Positions 44,266-53,643 of a stretch of DNA of 59,621 nt are shown piece by piece; position 1 is the first letter of the stretch; the number at the start of each line of letters is the position of its first letter. Position numbers and translations under genes: made by a program. Below the pieces are notes generated by a model. The model was not told the DNA's origin and ran no database searches. It worked only from the letters and a program-made list of their open reading frames with translations. The DNA is taken from assembly GCA_964451955.1 (NCBI GenBank), contig CAYVKG010000018.1, positions 1-59,621 on the forward strand. The letters run 5' to 3'. This stretch comes from JAPLNB01 sp964451955 (GTDB taxonomy: Bacteria > Planctomycetota > Phycisphaerae > Tepidisphaerales > Tepidisphaeraceae).

Positions 44266-45297
44266 TCATCCTGTCAGTTCGGCCGCGGGCTTCCCATCAC
44301 CGGCACGCGATGCCCCGCCACGGCTTGACAACATCATCCGGAAACGTCGGTTGGCTACGGCGCGGCTCGGAACGACCAGTGGTTCGGGCTTCGCATCCTC
44401 TCCCCGCAGCATCGGCAACAGCTGCCGCACACAGCTCTCGGCCAACAAGGGAACATCCTGCACGCTGCAGACGATCGGAATCGGCAGCAGATCCATCATC
44501 GCGATCTCATCAAAACACCCGATTATCGGCGGGTCCTCCGCATCGACAATCGAATCGATCACACCCTGCCCAAGGAAACTGTTCGTACAGACAATCGCAT
44601 CCGGTTCGATTTGAAGGAACTTGATGTACGCCTGTCGACCCGTGTCTCGCTGCGCCGGGCCTTCGTGCCTGGCAATGACTTCAAAACGCGCCGAAACCAG
44701 TTCGCTCCGCCGACGATGCGTCACAATGTGCTGCGGGCCGCACACGACCGCAATCTTCTTCACCCTCGCGACAGCGAGCGAGTCGCAAAGAATCGAGGCG
44801 GCTTGCTCCTGGTCGCTGCTGACGCTCGCCGCGATGCCGGGAATCGGTCGGTCCAGAATCACAACCGGCAGGTCCGTGGGAAGAATGTCCGTCAGCCCCT
44901 TCTTGCTGCGCAACACGGGAACCACAATCAGGCCATCGATTCCCTTGCTCGGTAGCAATCGCAGATACTCCTGCTCAAGCCCGGGATCTTCTCCACTGTT
45001 GCAGAGCATCATCGAGTAACCATGGTGACGCAGGCTTTGCTCGATGAGGCTGGCCATCTGCCCGAACCAGGGGTTCGCAATATCGCTCACAAGCAACGCA
45101 ACCGTGTTGGATCGACGGGTGCGCAGCGACCTCGCCACGAGGTTCGGCCGGTAGCCCAGCCGGTTGGCCACCTCAAGCACGCGCAAGCGCGTCGCCTGAC
45201 TAATGCGAGCCGAACTGCTCCCCCCCGCCAGAACCCGGCTGACCGTGCTGATGCTCGTGTTCGCTTCCCGCGCAATGTCATGAAGGGTCGGCAGCAC
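44266..45297 (-). CDS. LacI-family transcriptional regulator
   Basis: A 343-residue LacI/GalR regulator. The N-terminal HTH reads LHDIAREANTSISTVSRVL (about 5-23), with the hinge ANRLGYRPNLVARSL near 47. The effector domain is full length (VALLVSDIANPWFGQM near 65 to the C-terminus). GTG 45297 has GGAG 5 bases upstream. Its targets are probably sugar genes; none is adjacent apart from the PAP2 gene on the same strand. Confidence 0.88.
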   Translation of the reverse strand: MLPTLHDIAREANTSISTVSRVLAGGSSSARISQATRLRVLEVANRLGYRPNLVARSLRTRRSNTVALLVSDIANPWFGQMASLIEQSLRHHGYSMMLCNSGEDPGLEQEYLRLLPSKGIDGLIVVPVLRSKKGLTDILPTDLPVVILDRPIPGIAASVSSDQEQAASILCDSLAVARVKKIAVVCGPQHIVTHRRRSELVSARFEVIARHEGPAQRDTGRQAYIKFLQIEPDAIVCTNSFLGQGVIDSIVDAEDPPIIGCFDEIAMMDLLPIPIVCSVQDVPLLAESCVRQLLPMLRGEDAKPEPLVVPSRAVANRRFRMMLSSRGGASRAGDGKPAAELTG

Positions 45298-45621
45298 AAG
45301 GGCTCCATTCGCAGACGACCGATACACGCATTGTACGCGCCCGCTCAGCGGGAACAACGGGAACCGCCGTCATTACTCGCACGATTGGACGCTACTCCGC
45401 CCCAACAACACCCCCGCAAGCCAAGTCGTCCCCGACACATCACGGAAACTCCTCGCAGCTGCCCCCCGGCACGCGAGGTCGCCGCGGTTTTCGCCGTCCG
45501 GACTCGCCGGCTGTTTAGACCGGCAAGCGGGTTTGACGATGGCGGGCATCCAATGCTATTCTCTGCCGCTGCTTGGCACCCGAAGTGCAGCGTCAATCGG
45601 CTCGTTAACGCAGGAGCTTCT

Positions 45622-46872
45622 GTGAATAGACACCAGTCCGAGTCTTGTGGCAGACGTTTGGTGACACAGCGAATCGGCCGGAAATCGTGGAGCAGCCTTG
45701 TTCTGGTTTTCTGCCTGCTGGGCGGATGCCGCCAGGATGCCGAACCGGTCGCCGTCGCCGGAGCCGTCGAAATACCTGCAGGCAGTTTCGCCGCGATCTG
45801 GAAACTCGATCTGCCCCTCGGCGGCACGTCATTGAAACGGCTCTGCCTCAATGAGAACACCCTCTTCGCCTGCAGAAGCGACAACCAGGTCTTCTGGATC
45901 AACCGAAACACAGGCCACACCCTGACCCTCGCTAACGCCGCCACACCCACTTCCACTCTCTTTCCTCCGATCACACTGGCCGACCGCGTCGTCTTCCCCT
46001 CCACCGGCCAGCTAACCGTCTTCAGCCGGGAAGGGCGATTCTCCCATGGAATTCCGCTCCGTTACAGCGCCTCCAGCGGTGGCGTCGGCGACGGGCGACT
46101 CGTCTTCGTCGGCGTCGATCATGAAAATGGCGGCCGGCTCACCGCCGTCGATACCAGAGAACAGCCCTACCCCATCTCCCCTTGGTGGGAACTGATGACG
46201 CGCGGCCAGATCTCGGCTAACTCGGCCATTTTCGCGCGCGATCTCTTCGCTGGAAGCCGGGATGGCTGCGTCTATGCCGTCCGCGCCGATAGCCGTGAGA
46301 TTCTCTGGCAAAACCTCGCCACAGGATACTTCCGCACCGGAGGACAGATCCTCGCCGACCTCAAAGCCGACAAAGATGGCGTGTATGTCGCCTCAATGGA
46401 CACCAAGCTCTACTGCCTGCACCTGGACAGCGGCCGGATCAACTGGGTCTATTATGCCGGCCGGCCCCTGCGCGATGCGAGCAGTCCCGTCGTGACCACC
46501 GACGCCGTCTACCTCTATGTCCCCGAGACGGGCGTTGTCGCGATCGACAAGAGCGGCAAGATCGAGGTCCGCAACCACCTGTGGGTTGTCCCGGAGGCCG
46601 AGCAGATACTCTCCTATGACGCCAAAACTATCTACCTCCGCACCAACAGCAACCAGATCATCGCAGTCGACAAACAGACCGGCGCAATCAGGTATCGCTC
46701 CGCTCGCAAGGATTTCGCCTTCTTCGTCACCAACGAAAGCGATAAGGATAATACCATCTTCGCCGCAACGGCAGCAGGCGAACTCTATGCCATCCGCCCC
46801 GTACCCAACGCCGGTGCCGTCGGCGAATTGGTCTTCGACGCCCGTCCCCTCCCGCTGGCCGTCGCGAAATAG
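45622..46872 (+). CDS. PQQ-binding-like beta-propeller lipoprotein
   Basis: About 416 residues: signal peptide with lipobox LLGGC (Cys33), then repeated propeller blades with DxxTGxxxW-type signatures, for example WINRNTGHTL, RADSREILWQNLA, HLDSGRINWVYY and DKQTGAIRYRS. The fold matches BamB and PQQ-dehydrogenase-like propellers. Without the dehydrogenase catalytic residues it is more likely a scaffold. GTG 45622 has AGGAG 5 bases upstream. Function unknown. Confidence 0.8.
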   Translation: MNRHQSESCGRRLVTQRIGRKSWSSLVLVFCLLGGCRQDAEPVAVAGAVEIPAGSFAAIWKLDLPLGGTSLKRLCLNENTLFACRSDNQVFWINRNTGHTLTLANAATPTSTLFPPITLADRVVFPSTGQLTVFSREGRFSHGIPLRYSASSGGVGDGRLVFVGVDHENGGRLTAVDTREQPYPISPWWELMTRGQISANSAIFARDLFAGSRDGCVYAVRADSREILWQNLATGYFRTGGQILADLKADKDGVYVASMDTKLYCLHLDSGRINWVYYAGRPLRDASSPVVTTDAVYLYVPETGVVAIDKSGKIEVRNHLWVVPEAEQILSYDAKTIYLRTNSNQIIAVDKQTGAIRYRSARKDFAFFVTNESDKDNTIFAATAAGELYAIRPVPNAGAVGELVFDARPLPLAVAK

Positions 46873-46967
46873 ACGAAATCGACCGTTGCGCGTTGCGCGC
46901 CGTGTGATCGGCAACCCCGCCTGTCTTCCGGCACGCATCGCTTCGGAGTCATCACAACAGGATCAAC

Positions 46968-48554
46968 ATGGCTAATCTCGTTCCCATCAGGCGGGCTCTT
47001 ATCTCCGTCTTCGACAAGACCGGCTTGGCCGATTTCGCCAAGGCGCTCCACTCCGAGTTCGGCGTCCAGCTGATCAGCACCGGCGGCACCGCGCGCTTCC
47101 TCCGCGAGCAGGGCCTGCCCGTCCTTGATGTCTCCGAAGTCACCGGTTTCCCCGAGATGATGGACGGCCGGGTAAAAACGCTCCACCCGAAGATTCACGG
47201 GGGACTGCTCGCCATCCGTGACAACGCCGAGCATCGTGCCGCCATGGAAAAACACGGCATCGGCGCCATCGACCTCGTCTGCATCAACCTCTATCCGTTC
47301 GAGAAAACGGTCGCCAAACCCAACGTCCCCTTCGAAGAAGCCATTGAGAATATCGATATCGGCGGACCGTCGATGGTCCGCTCCGCGGCCAAGAACAACC
47401 ACTACGTGCTCGTCCTGACCTCGCCGGACGCCTACGCCGGCGTCTTGGCGGAGCTTCGACAGAACAAGGGCTGCTCCAGCGGCGAGCTACGCCTCTCGCA
47501 AGCCCAGCAAGCGTTTGCCCACACCGCCGCCTATGACGGCAAGATCGCCGAGTACCTTGCCGGCATCGTCCACGGCAAGACTGCCGAGGTCTCCCCCCTG
47601 CCGCCAAGTATGACGTTGCCCCTGCGAAAGGTCGCCGATCTCCGCTACGGCGAAAACCCCCACCAAAAAGGAGCTCTCTACATCGATCATCCGACCACGG
47701 AGGCATCAGTCGCTCTCGCCAGGCAATATCACGGCAAGGAACTGTCCTATATCAACCTGCTCGACGCCGACGGCGCCCTGGCGGCCGTTAAAGAGTTCGC
47801 CGGGCCCGCCGCGTGTATCGTCAAACACACCACGCCCTGCGGCTGCGCCGAAGCGGCCGACCTCGCCACCGCTTTCCGACGCGCATTCGAGGGCGATCCC
47901 CTCGCCGCATTCGGCGGCATCGTCGCCCTCAACCGCACGATCGACCTCCAGGCCGCTCAGGCGATCACCTCCATCGACAAGCTCCTCGAAGTCATCGTCG
48001 CCCCCGGCTACGATGCCGATGCCCTCGAACTCCTCCGAACGCGATGGAAGAACGTCCGCCTACTCGATGTGGGACCGATCAAGAGCTTGGACCCCACACA
48101 ACTGCACATGCACAAGATCGTCGGCGGCTACCTCGTCCAGCAGCGAGACCTCCTCGGCATCGACGATGACCACTGGGAGGTCGCCTCCAACCGCCCCCCG
48201 ACGACCAAAGAAATGGCCGACCTGAAATTCGCATGGCTCGTCTGCAAACACGTCAAGAGCAACGCCATCGTGGTCGCCAAGGACGGAATGCTCCTGGGCG
48301 CCGGAGCCGGACAGATGGACCGCCCCGCCGCCGCAAAACTCGCCATCGCCAAAGCCGGAAACCGCGTCAAAGCTGCCGTCGCCGCCTCCGACGCGTTCTT
48401 CCCGTTCCCTGACGGCCCGCAGTTGCTCATCGACGCCGGCGTCACCGCCATCATCCAACCCGGTGGATCGCTTCAAGACCAGTTGACCATCGACCTGGTC
48501 AACAAGACCGGAACCGCAATGGTCTTCACCGGCCAGCGGCATTTCAAACACTAG
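46968..48554 (+). CDS. purH: Bifunctional AICAR transformylase / IMP cyclohydrolase
   Basis: A 528-residue PurH. The N-terminal MGS-like IMP cyclohydrolase has STGGTARFL (near 37) and GFPEMMDGRVKTLHPKIHGG (near 58). The AICAR transformylase half has RYGENPHQ near 224, KHTTPCGCA near 285 and the C-terminal MVFTGQRHFKH. It catalyses the last two steps of IMP synthesis. AGGA lies upstream of the ATG. Normal length. Confidence 0.97.
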   Translation: MANLVPIRRALISVFDKTGLADFAKALHSEFGVQLISTGGTARFLREQGLPVLDVSEVTGFPEMMDGRVKTLHPKIHGGLLAIRDNAEHRAAMEKHGIGAIDLVCINLYPFEKTVAKPNVPFEEAIENIDIGGPSMVRSAAKNNHYVLVLTSPDAYAGVLAELRQNKGCSSGELRLSQAQQAFAHTAAYDGKIAEYLAGIVHGKTAEVSPLPPSMTLPLRKVADLRYGENPHQKGALYIDHPTTEASVALARQYHGKELSYINLLDADGALAAVKEFAGPAACIVKHTTPCGCAEAADLATAFRRAFEGDPLAAFGGIVALNRTIDLQAAQAITSIDKLLEVIVAPGYDADALELLRTRWKNVRLLDVGPIKSLDPTQLHMHKIVGGYLVQQRDLLGIDDDHWEVASNRPPTTKEMADLKFAWLVCKHVKSNAIVVAKDGMLLGAGAGQMDRPAAAKLAIAKAGNRVKAAVAASDAFFPFPDGPQLLIDAGVTAIIQPGGSLQDQLTIDLVNKTGTAMVFTGQRHFKH

Positions 48555-48555
48555 C

Positions 48556-48577
48556 GGCAAGCTCTGACCGGCTTGCC
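48556..48577. terminator. Hairpin between convergent purH and CNNM genes
   Basis: GGCAAGC and GCTTGCC form a 7-bp stem with an 8-base loop, just after the purH stop. No T-run follows on either strand. Confidence 0.35.
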
Positions 48578-48587
48578 CAACTCTCGT

Positions 48588-50012
48588 TCAGACGTGGCCC
48601 GGGCCATCGTCTTTGGCAACCTGTTGCGTCATGGGCGTAATCAGCACCTGCCCCACTCGCTTCTGCGAAACCGTAAGCACCCGCACAGTGTATTCCCCAA
48701 GCAGAACCGTGTCCCCTGTGCGGGGCCACCGGCCGAGTTGCTCAATGATATAGCCGTTGATCGTGTCCACGTCGGTAGGCGGCATATCGTTCAGCGCCAA
48801 TCGCTCTCGCAACTCGTGCATCGGGAGCATCCCGCTCACTCGATAACTCTCACCCTCGGGCACAAAGCTGGGCTGCGAGCCCGTGTCAAACTCGTCCTCA
48901 ATCTCGCCCACAAGCTCTTCCAGCACGTCCTCCAATGTCACAATCCCGCGCGTCGTGCCGTACTCATCAACAACAACCGCCATGTGAACGTGGCTTTGCT
49001 GGAACTGCCGCAACAGCTTCGGAACATCCAGCATCTCCGGTACGAATAGAATGTCCCGGCGAATCTGCTTCAGGTCGATATCCCCGGAACCGATCACGTG
49101 CACCGCCGATCCCGGCAAACCCGCCGCAATGGCGATCGCCTCGCCCTCGGGCGTCTTCTCGTCCGCGAATTTCAGCCGCCCGGGAATCAGCTTCAGGTGA
49201 TTGAACAGGTCCTTCATATGAACCAGCCCCACCACGTGGTCAATGTCTCCTTCACACAGCGGAAAACGCGTGTACGCGTTTCTCTGAACGATTCGCAACA
49301 GCTCGCCTACCGGCTGATCAACCGCCAGGTAATCCACCTGCGTCCTTGGCGTCATGATCTGCCGAACCTTCAGCTGGCTGAACTCGAACGCCGACGTGAG
49401 GATCTGTCCGCTGCCCTTGGCAATTACACCTTTGGCAATCGAGTGCGCCAACAACGCCTGCAGTTCCCGCTCGCTGTGCGGCAATTCGCCATGCACGCGA
49501 TCGATCTCAATTCCCGATACACGCAGCAACCAGTTGCTCGCCGAATTCAGCACCCAGATGCCCGGATAAAAAACATACGTGAAGATCACCAGCGCCGGCG
49601 ACAGGATCGGCAGCAACCGGTCCGGGTAGAAGATCGCCCAGTTCTTCGGCGCAATCTCCCCAACCACCACATGCAAGGACGTGCTGACCGCCAGTGCAAT
49701 CCCAACCGCGACAGCATGCGGCTCGTACGGAAAGTGAATCCAACTGAATACCGGCCGAATGATCGCCACCAACGCGGATTCGGTGACGTAGCCCAGCAGC
49801 AGCGATGCAATCGTGATCCCCAATTGGCAACTCGACAGGTACAGGTCAACCCGCCCCTTCACGATCAGCGCAAAGCGAGCCAACAGACTGGACTTGGCTT
49901 CCAGCTCCAGCCGTGACGCGCGAGCCCCAACCGCCGCGAACTCCGACGCCACAAAGTACCCGTTCAGTGCCACCAGACCAAGCGTGGCCAATAGCTTCCA
50001 GACAATGTCCAC
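48588..50012 (-). CDS. CNNM/CorC-type transporter protein (DUF21-CBS-CorC)
   Basis: About 474 residues: a DUF21 membrane domain (about 1-200, three or four helices), paired CBS domains (MTPRTQVDYLAV near 220 and MAVVVDEYGTTRGIVTLEDV near 350) and a C-terminal CorC/HlyC domain. Related proteins support magnesium/cobalt homeostasis; the haemolysin label is historical. GTG 50012 has GAGAGG 7 bases upstream. Confidence 0.9.
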   Translation of the reverse strand: MDIVWKLLATLGLVALNGYFVASEFAAVGARASRLELEAKSSLLARFALIVKGRVDLYLSSCQLGITIASLLLGYVTESALVAIIRPVFSWIHFPYEPHAVAVGIALAVSTSLHVVVGEIAPKNWAIFYPDRLLPILSPALVIFTYVFYPGIWVLNSASNWLLRVSGIEIDRVHGELPHSERELQALLAHSIAKGVIAKGSGQILTSAFEFSQLKVRQIMTPRTQVDYLAVDQPVGELLRIVQRNAYTRFPLCEGDIDHVVGLVHMKDLFNHLKLIPGRLKFADEKTPEGEAIAIAAGLPGSAVHVIGSGDIDLKQIRRDILFVPEMLDVPKLLRQFQQSHVHMAVVVDEYGTTRGIVTLEDVLEELVGEIEDEFDTGSQPSFVPEGESYRVSGMLPMHELRERLALNDMPPTDVDTINGYIIEQLGRWPRTGDTVLLGEYTVRVLTVSQKRVGQVLITPMTQQVAKDDGPGHV

Positions 50013-50159
50013 AACAAGTCCTCTCAACTTGACCGAAGACCCACACGCCGCCTCACACGGCATCGGCCCTTTCTTCTCGCCGCTTCGCCCCTTCTTCCTG
50101 CCCTTGCCTCCCGTCCGCTAATCACGGGCGACTGAAATAGATGCGCCCTTGCCCCCAAC

Positions 50160-50651
50160 CTAACGCGATCGCAACGCCAAGATCAACTCGACCTCGCCTT
50201 GCGGGCGACCCAGCTTCTGCGCGATTTCGAGCACCGTCTGGCCTTCATCGGCCATCGCATATACCTCCGCATACCGCGGGTCTTCCACCTGCGATGGCGA
50301 TGCCGGCGCCAGGCTCGCTTCCTCCTTCGTGGCGGCGGTCGTGCTCGTCAACTGCCGCAGCTGGGCAATCTTCTGTTCCGCCTCCTGTATCAACACCTCC
50401 AGCTTGGCCGTGCGAGTGTCAAGCTGCGACGTCAGTTGTCGAACCATCTCCGATAACTCCACCAGCAGATTCGACATCTCCCGTTCCACCGCTCTTTGCT
50501 GTGACAGACTAAAATTGAGCGGCTTCTCCAGCGGGTCCTTCTTCTTCCGAAACATCGGACGGATGACCACATACGCAATCGTCACGCCGGCCAGCAAGTA
50601 CACCAGCCACGTCTGATTCTCGCCGACGGCCAATACCTCGCACGCGTCCAT
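50160..50651 (-). CDS. Membrane-anchored coiled-coil protein (DUF6115/DUF2802-like)
   Basis: 163 residues. One membrane helix (TWLVYLLAGVTIAYVVI), a basic RKKKD patch, a coiled coil (about 45-105) and a C-terminal helix-turn-helix-like stretch AEVYAMADEGQTVLEIAQKL. This last part is typical of DUF2802/DUF6115 proteins. GGAG lies 5 bases before the ATG. Function unknown. Confidence 0.75.
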   Translation of the reverse strand: MDACEVLAVGENQTWLVYLLAGVTIAYVVIRPMFRKKKDPLEKPLNFSLSQQRAVEREMSNLLVELSEMVRQLTSQLDTRTAKLEVLIQEAEQKIAQLRQLTSTTAATKEEASLAPASPSQVEDPRYAEVYAMADEGQTVLEIAQKLGRPQGEVELILALRSR

Positions 50652-50728
50652 CTTCGCTCCATGCCCAAGGCAGAGCCATCTTCCGCCTGCCGCAATACTC
50701 GTTCAACTCTCCCCACGCTGCAAGCGCC

Positions 50729-51214
50729 CTATCCCACAACCAGGAACTCCACCGTGTCCGCCACCGAGTCCAGCAGCGCCACGGTCTTCGGATTCGCCCG
50801 ATGAAGCGCACCAGGGTTGATGAGGCGAGTACGACCAACCCGGGTGTCTTCCTTCGCGTGCGTATGTCCCTGGCAGAGATAATCGTGCTCTTGCGATGAT
50901 ATCAACCGCTGCTTGAGCCTGTGATCGTTGCCATGCATCACCGCGACTCGCTTGCCGTCCAGAACAAGATCCCCAAATGGACCATAGCAGCAGATGCCCA
51001 GTCGTTCGGCGCAGCGATCCAGTGCAAAGCGGTCAAAATCGCAATTCCCCCACACAAATGCCGCAGACAACCCCCCAAAGCACTCAAGCACCCGCGGCCC
51101 GCCAATGTCGCCGCAATGAAGAAAGAACGTCGCACCGCGGCTTCGCAACATCTCCACCGCCAAGCGAGCCAATTCCGCCCTGTCGTGCGTATCACTGAGA
51201 ATGCCAATGAGCAT
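50729..51214 (-). CDS. YfcE/MJ0936-type metallophosphoesterase
   Basis: 161 residues. The two-metal site motifs are all present: SDTHD (6-10), HCGDIGG (near 33), GNCD (near 56), MHGND (near 94) and GHTH (near 116). Members hydrolyse phosphodiesters; the physiological substrate of this small group is poorly known. ATG 51214 has AGGA upstream; the frame is open further but the family starts here. It lies 77 bases upstream of the DUF2802-like gene. Confidence 0.88.
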   Translation of the reverse strand: MLIGILSDTHDRAELARLAVEMLRSRGATFFLHCGDIGGPRVLECFGGLSAAFVWGNCDFDRFALDRCAERLGICCYGPFGDLVLDGKRVAVMHGNDHRLKQRLISSQEHDYLCQGHTHAKEDTRVGRTRLINPGALHRANPKTVALLDSVADTVEFLVVG

Positions 51215-51291
51215 CGACGCTGATCCTATCGCAAACCGGCCCGCTCGGCTCCATTCCACTGCGAAATCGCCAGTGCTAAAATGCCCCTATC

Positions 51292-51804
51292 GTGCCAGAT
51301 AAACGCCCCAATCCATCGATCAGAATCCGCAGCTTCACCCAAGCCGACGCCGAAGTGTGCAAAAGCCTCTATATGACCGGCATCATCCGCGGGAAGATCG
51401 CCGACAACGACACCGGCCTCGACATCGACGATATCGCTTCGGCCTACATGAACTCGCCCGGCAACCACTTCTGGGTCGCCGAGGAACCCGGCGGACAGGT
51501 CGTTGGCATGATCGGCGTACAACAACACGACTCCGGCGAAGGCGAGATCCGCCGACTCCGCGTCCACAAAGACGCCCGCGGACGCGGCATCGGCAGTCTG
51601 CTGCTCGAAACCGCCATCCAATTCTGCCGCGAAAGAGCGCATCTCAAGGTGACTCTCGATACCGGCATGGATTTCGAACCGGCCCTCAGACTCTTCGAGA
51701 AATTCCGCTTCAGGCTCTCCCGCAAACGCGAAATCAGCGACCGAATTCTGCTCTACTTCTACCTCGACCTCTATTCCGGCGACCCCTCACGAAAAACCAA
51801 ATAG
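51292..51804 (+). CDS. GNAT-family N-acetyltransferase
   Basis: A 170-residue GNAT domain. Motif A RVHKDARGRGIGSLLLE (near 89) is the acetyl-CoA loop, and the N-terminal RSFTQADAEVC is typical. It transfers acetyl from acetyl-CoA to an amine; the acceptor is unknown. The only start is GTG 51292, with no Shine-Dalgarno. A TAAAAT lies 9 bases upstream, so the message could be leaderless. Confidence 0.82.
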   Translation: MPDKRPNPSIRIRSFTQADAEVCKSLYMTGIIRGKIADNDTGLDIDDIASAYMNSPGNHFWVAEEPGGQVVGMIGVQQHDSGEGEIRRLRVHKDARGRGIGSLLLETAIQFCRERAHLKVTLDTGMDFEPALRLFEKFRFRLSRKREISDRILLYFYLDLYSGDPSRKTK

Positions 51805-51818
51805 CCCACCGCCCTTTC

Positions 51819-52505
51819 TCACTTGCCCACCGGCAGACGAGCCGCCAGACGCTTCGCCAACTCCACCACCACACCCTCGTACACCGTTCTCTCGTTCATC
51901 TTGTCCGTCGGCACCACACCTTCGCTCGCTCGCGGTGGATACACCGCCGTTATACCCTTCTCTTCAAACACAACGACCGCTCGGCCTTCTGTGACCTCGG
52001 CCACACGCAGGGTCGCCTTGGCAACACCCTTCAGCAACAAAACCGACCGTGGCGACTGGGTCTGTAGTTGCTCTATCTCCACATATATCACCCGCGGAAC
52101 CCCCAAATGCGGTGCGACTTCCACAACTGTAAGACCATCTAACTCAGGATGTTGCCGCTGATACAGCACCACCGATCGCGGATCGACAAACTGTGGCTTT
52201 GACGCATCACGCTTGGCCGACGACTCCTCGGACGATTGTGGCCCAACAATCTCATTCTGCAACACCCGCGCCAGATCAATCTGGATCTGGTTGAACTCGG
52301 CCCGAGTAAAAGTGTCCGCCCAAACTAAGACGGCACATTTCTGACCCGTCAACCCCCCATACGTAACTTCCGGCTTAACAAAGCCTTCCGCGCCATCCAC
52401 AGGTTCATCGGCGGCGCAGCCGCCGATCCCCCACAATACCGCCCCCAGAACCAATACCATCCATATCCCGGACGGCTTCATATCACACGAAGCTCGCAAA
52501 TCCAT
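51819..52505 (-). CDS. Putative lipoprotein
   Basis: About 228 residues. The lipobox is GIGGC at about residue 29, following a hydrophobic helix. The mature domain contains GQKCAVLVWADTFTRAEFNQ and later GVAKATLRVAEVTEGRAVVV. It resembles the lipoprotein at 36149 in layout but not in obvious sequence. ATG 52505 has GGAG 5 bases upstream. Function unknown; it follows the DUF2752 gene by 30 bases. Confidence 0.75.
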   Translation of the reverse strand: MDLRASCDMKPSGIWMVLVLGAVLWGIGGCAADEPVDGAEGFVKPEVTYGGLTGQKCAVLVWADTFTRAEFNQIQIDLARVLQNEIVGPQSSEESSAKRDASKPQFVDPRSVVLYQRQHPELDGLTVVEVAPHLGVPRVIYVEIEQLQTQSPRSVLLLKGVAKATLRVAEVTEGRAVVVFEEKGITAVYPPRASEGVVPTDKMNERTVYEGVVVELAKRLAARLPVGK

Positions 52506-52535
52506 AAAAACTCCAAAACGTTTTATTACCATAAC

Positions 52536-53021
52536 TTAACGCCATCCATCGCAACCCCCTAAATGAATGGCGATCTTCCAGATCCACGCCAGTATCGCAA
52601 GCATGAAGAGCGGCACCACAAACCACCGCCAAGACGCCAAATACAGCAGCCGATGCACTGATCGAGCGCTAACTGCCACGTACAACGCCCCCCAGAACGT
52701 CATCCCTGCCAAGAAAGCAATCGCGAAGCCCATCGGTTGAACATAGACGCTGGCCAGAAGCCGTCCACGCACAAACCATGCCACGCTTGTCGTCATACCG
52801 CATGTCATGCACGGAATGCCGTAACGGCTAACCATTCCGCAGGGCGCCAGCCCCAATTGATGGTGTGTTCCGACGCCCGACGGGTCGGGATTCACCAGCA
52901 ACCCCGTCACCAACATCCCAAGGCAACCCGACGCCACCACCAGCGCAACCACTCTTCCGAGGCACGCCACCCGCGTCAAACTCGGCCGAGGAAAATACAT
53001 CGGCGGCACATGCTGTTCCAC
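52536..53021 (-). CDS. DUF2752 membrane protein
   Basis: 161 residues, three membrane segments. The central motif CGMVSRYGIPCMTCGMTTS is the DUF2752 signature, with three conserved cysteines. Its function is not established. The likely start is GTG 53021; AGG lies 4 bases upstream. Confidence 0.78.
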   Translation of the reverse strand: MEQHVPPMYFPRPSLTRVACLGRVVALVVASGCLGMLVTGLLVNPDPSGVGTHHQLGLAPCGMVSRYGIPCMTCGMTTSVAWFVRGRLLASVYVQPMGFAIAFLAGMTFWGALYVAVSARSVHRLLYLASWRWFVVPLFMLAILAWIWKIAIHLGGCDGWR

Positions 53022-53643
53022 ACCGCCTAGTCTACCCCCCCGGGTCCGCTCCGCAAATGCCCGCCACCCGCCTGACGTTCTTTACAGGTTCACGTCCGAT
53101 AAGAATATCACTAACCGACTTCCTACCCGCTATCGGGCACCGCCTTGGTACTGGCATACTCGCAGTCCAGCTGACCAATCGCCACAAAAACCGAAACGGC
53201 CACAGTATTTCTTGACAGAGCGTCTATGCAGACGAGCCATCAGTTGTTAAACTGGGGGATTGGTATTGAGAATGCCGGTCAAAGGGCGACTCTTGGTCAC
53301 CTGCAATGCTTCGTCTGGTGGTTTGGTGGCGCTCTCGAGTACTACCATAGGATGCGTTGGACAAGTGGTTCCCGCTGCCGGCAGTGGGTCGACGACACCG
53401 ATGGAAGATCGCATTGCTCGACAGTTCTAGCTGTGTCGGGCCTATGATGATCCGGCCGACTCGCTCCAGATGTAATGGCATGTGGGTGAGTCTGGGCTGC
53501 CAGCACCCTTGGCAATGTCGGAAATGCCATGCGGCTCTTGGATGGAGTCCGCTAGATACGCGGAGAATTCAGTTGTCTTGATGCCTTGAATGGACTCAAG
53601 GACAAGGACGGGCAGGCTCCTAAGTCAGAAAGTGCGGCTAGAT
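53022..53643. other. Gene-free segment with no clear feature
   Basis: About 620 bases between DUF2752 and the GT4 gene. No reading frame with family character is visible on either strand. It is less GC-rich than its surroundings and includes a TTGACA at 53214 but no matching -10. Could be a decayed gene, an unrecognised RNA or spacer. Confidence 0.4.

Noticed and set aside
53214..53240. Promoter from TTGACA at 53214
   Set aside because: No acceptable -10 hexamer occurs 16-18 bases downstream.
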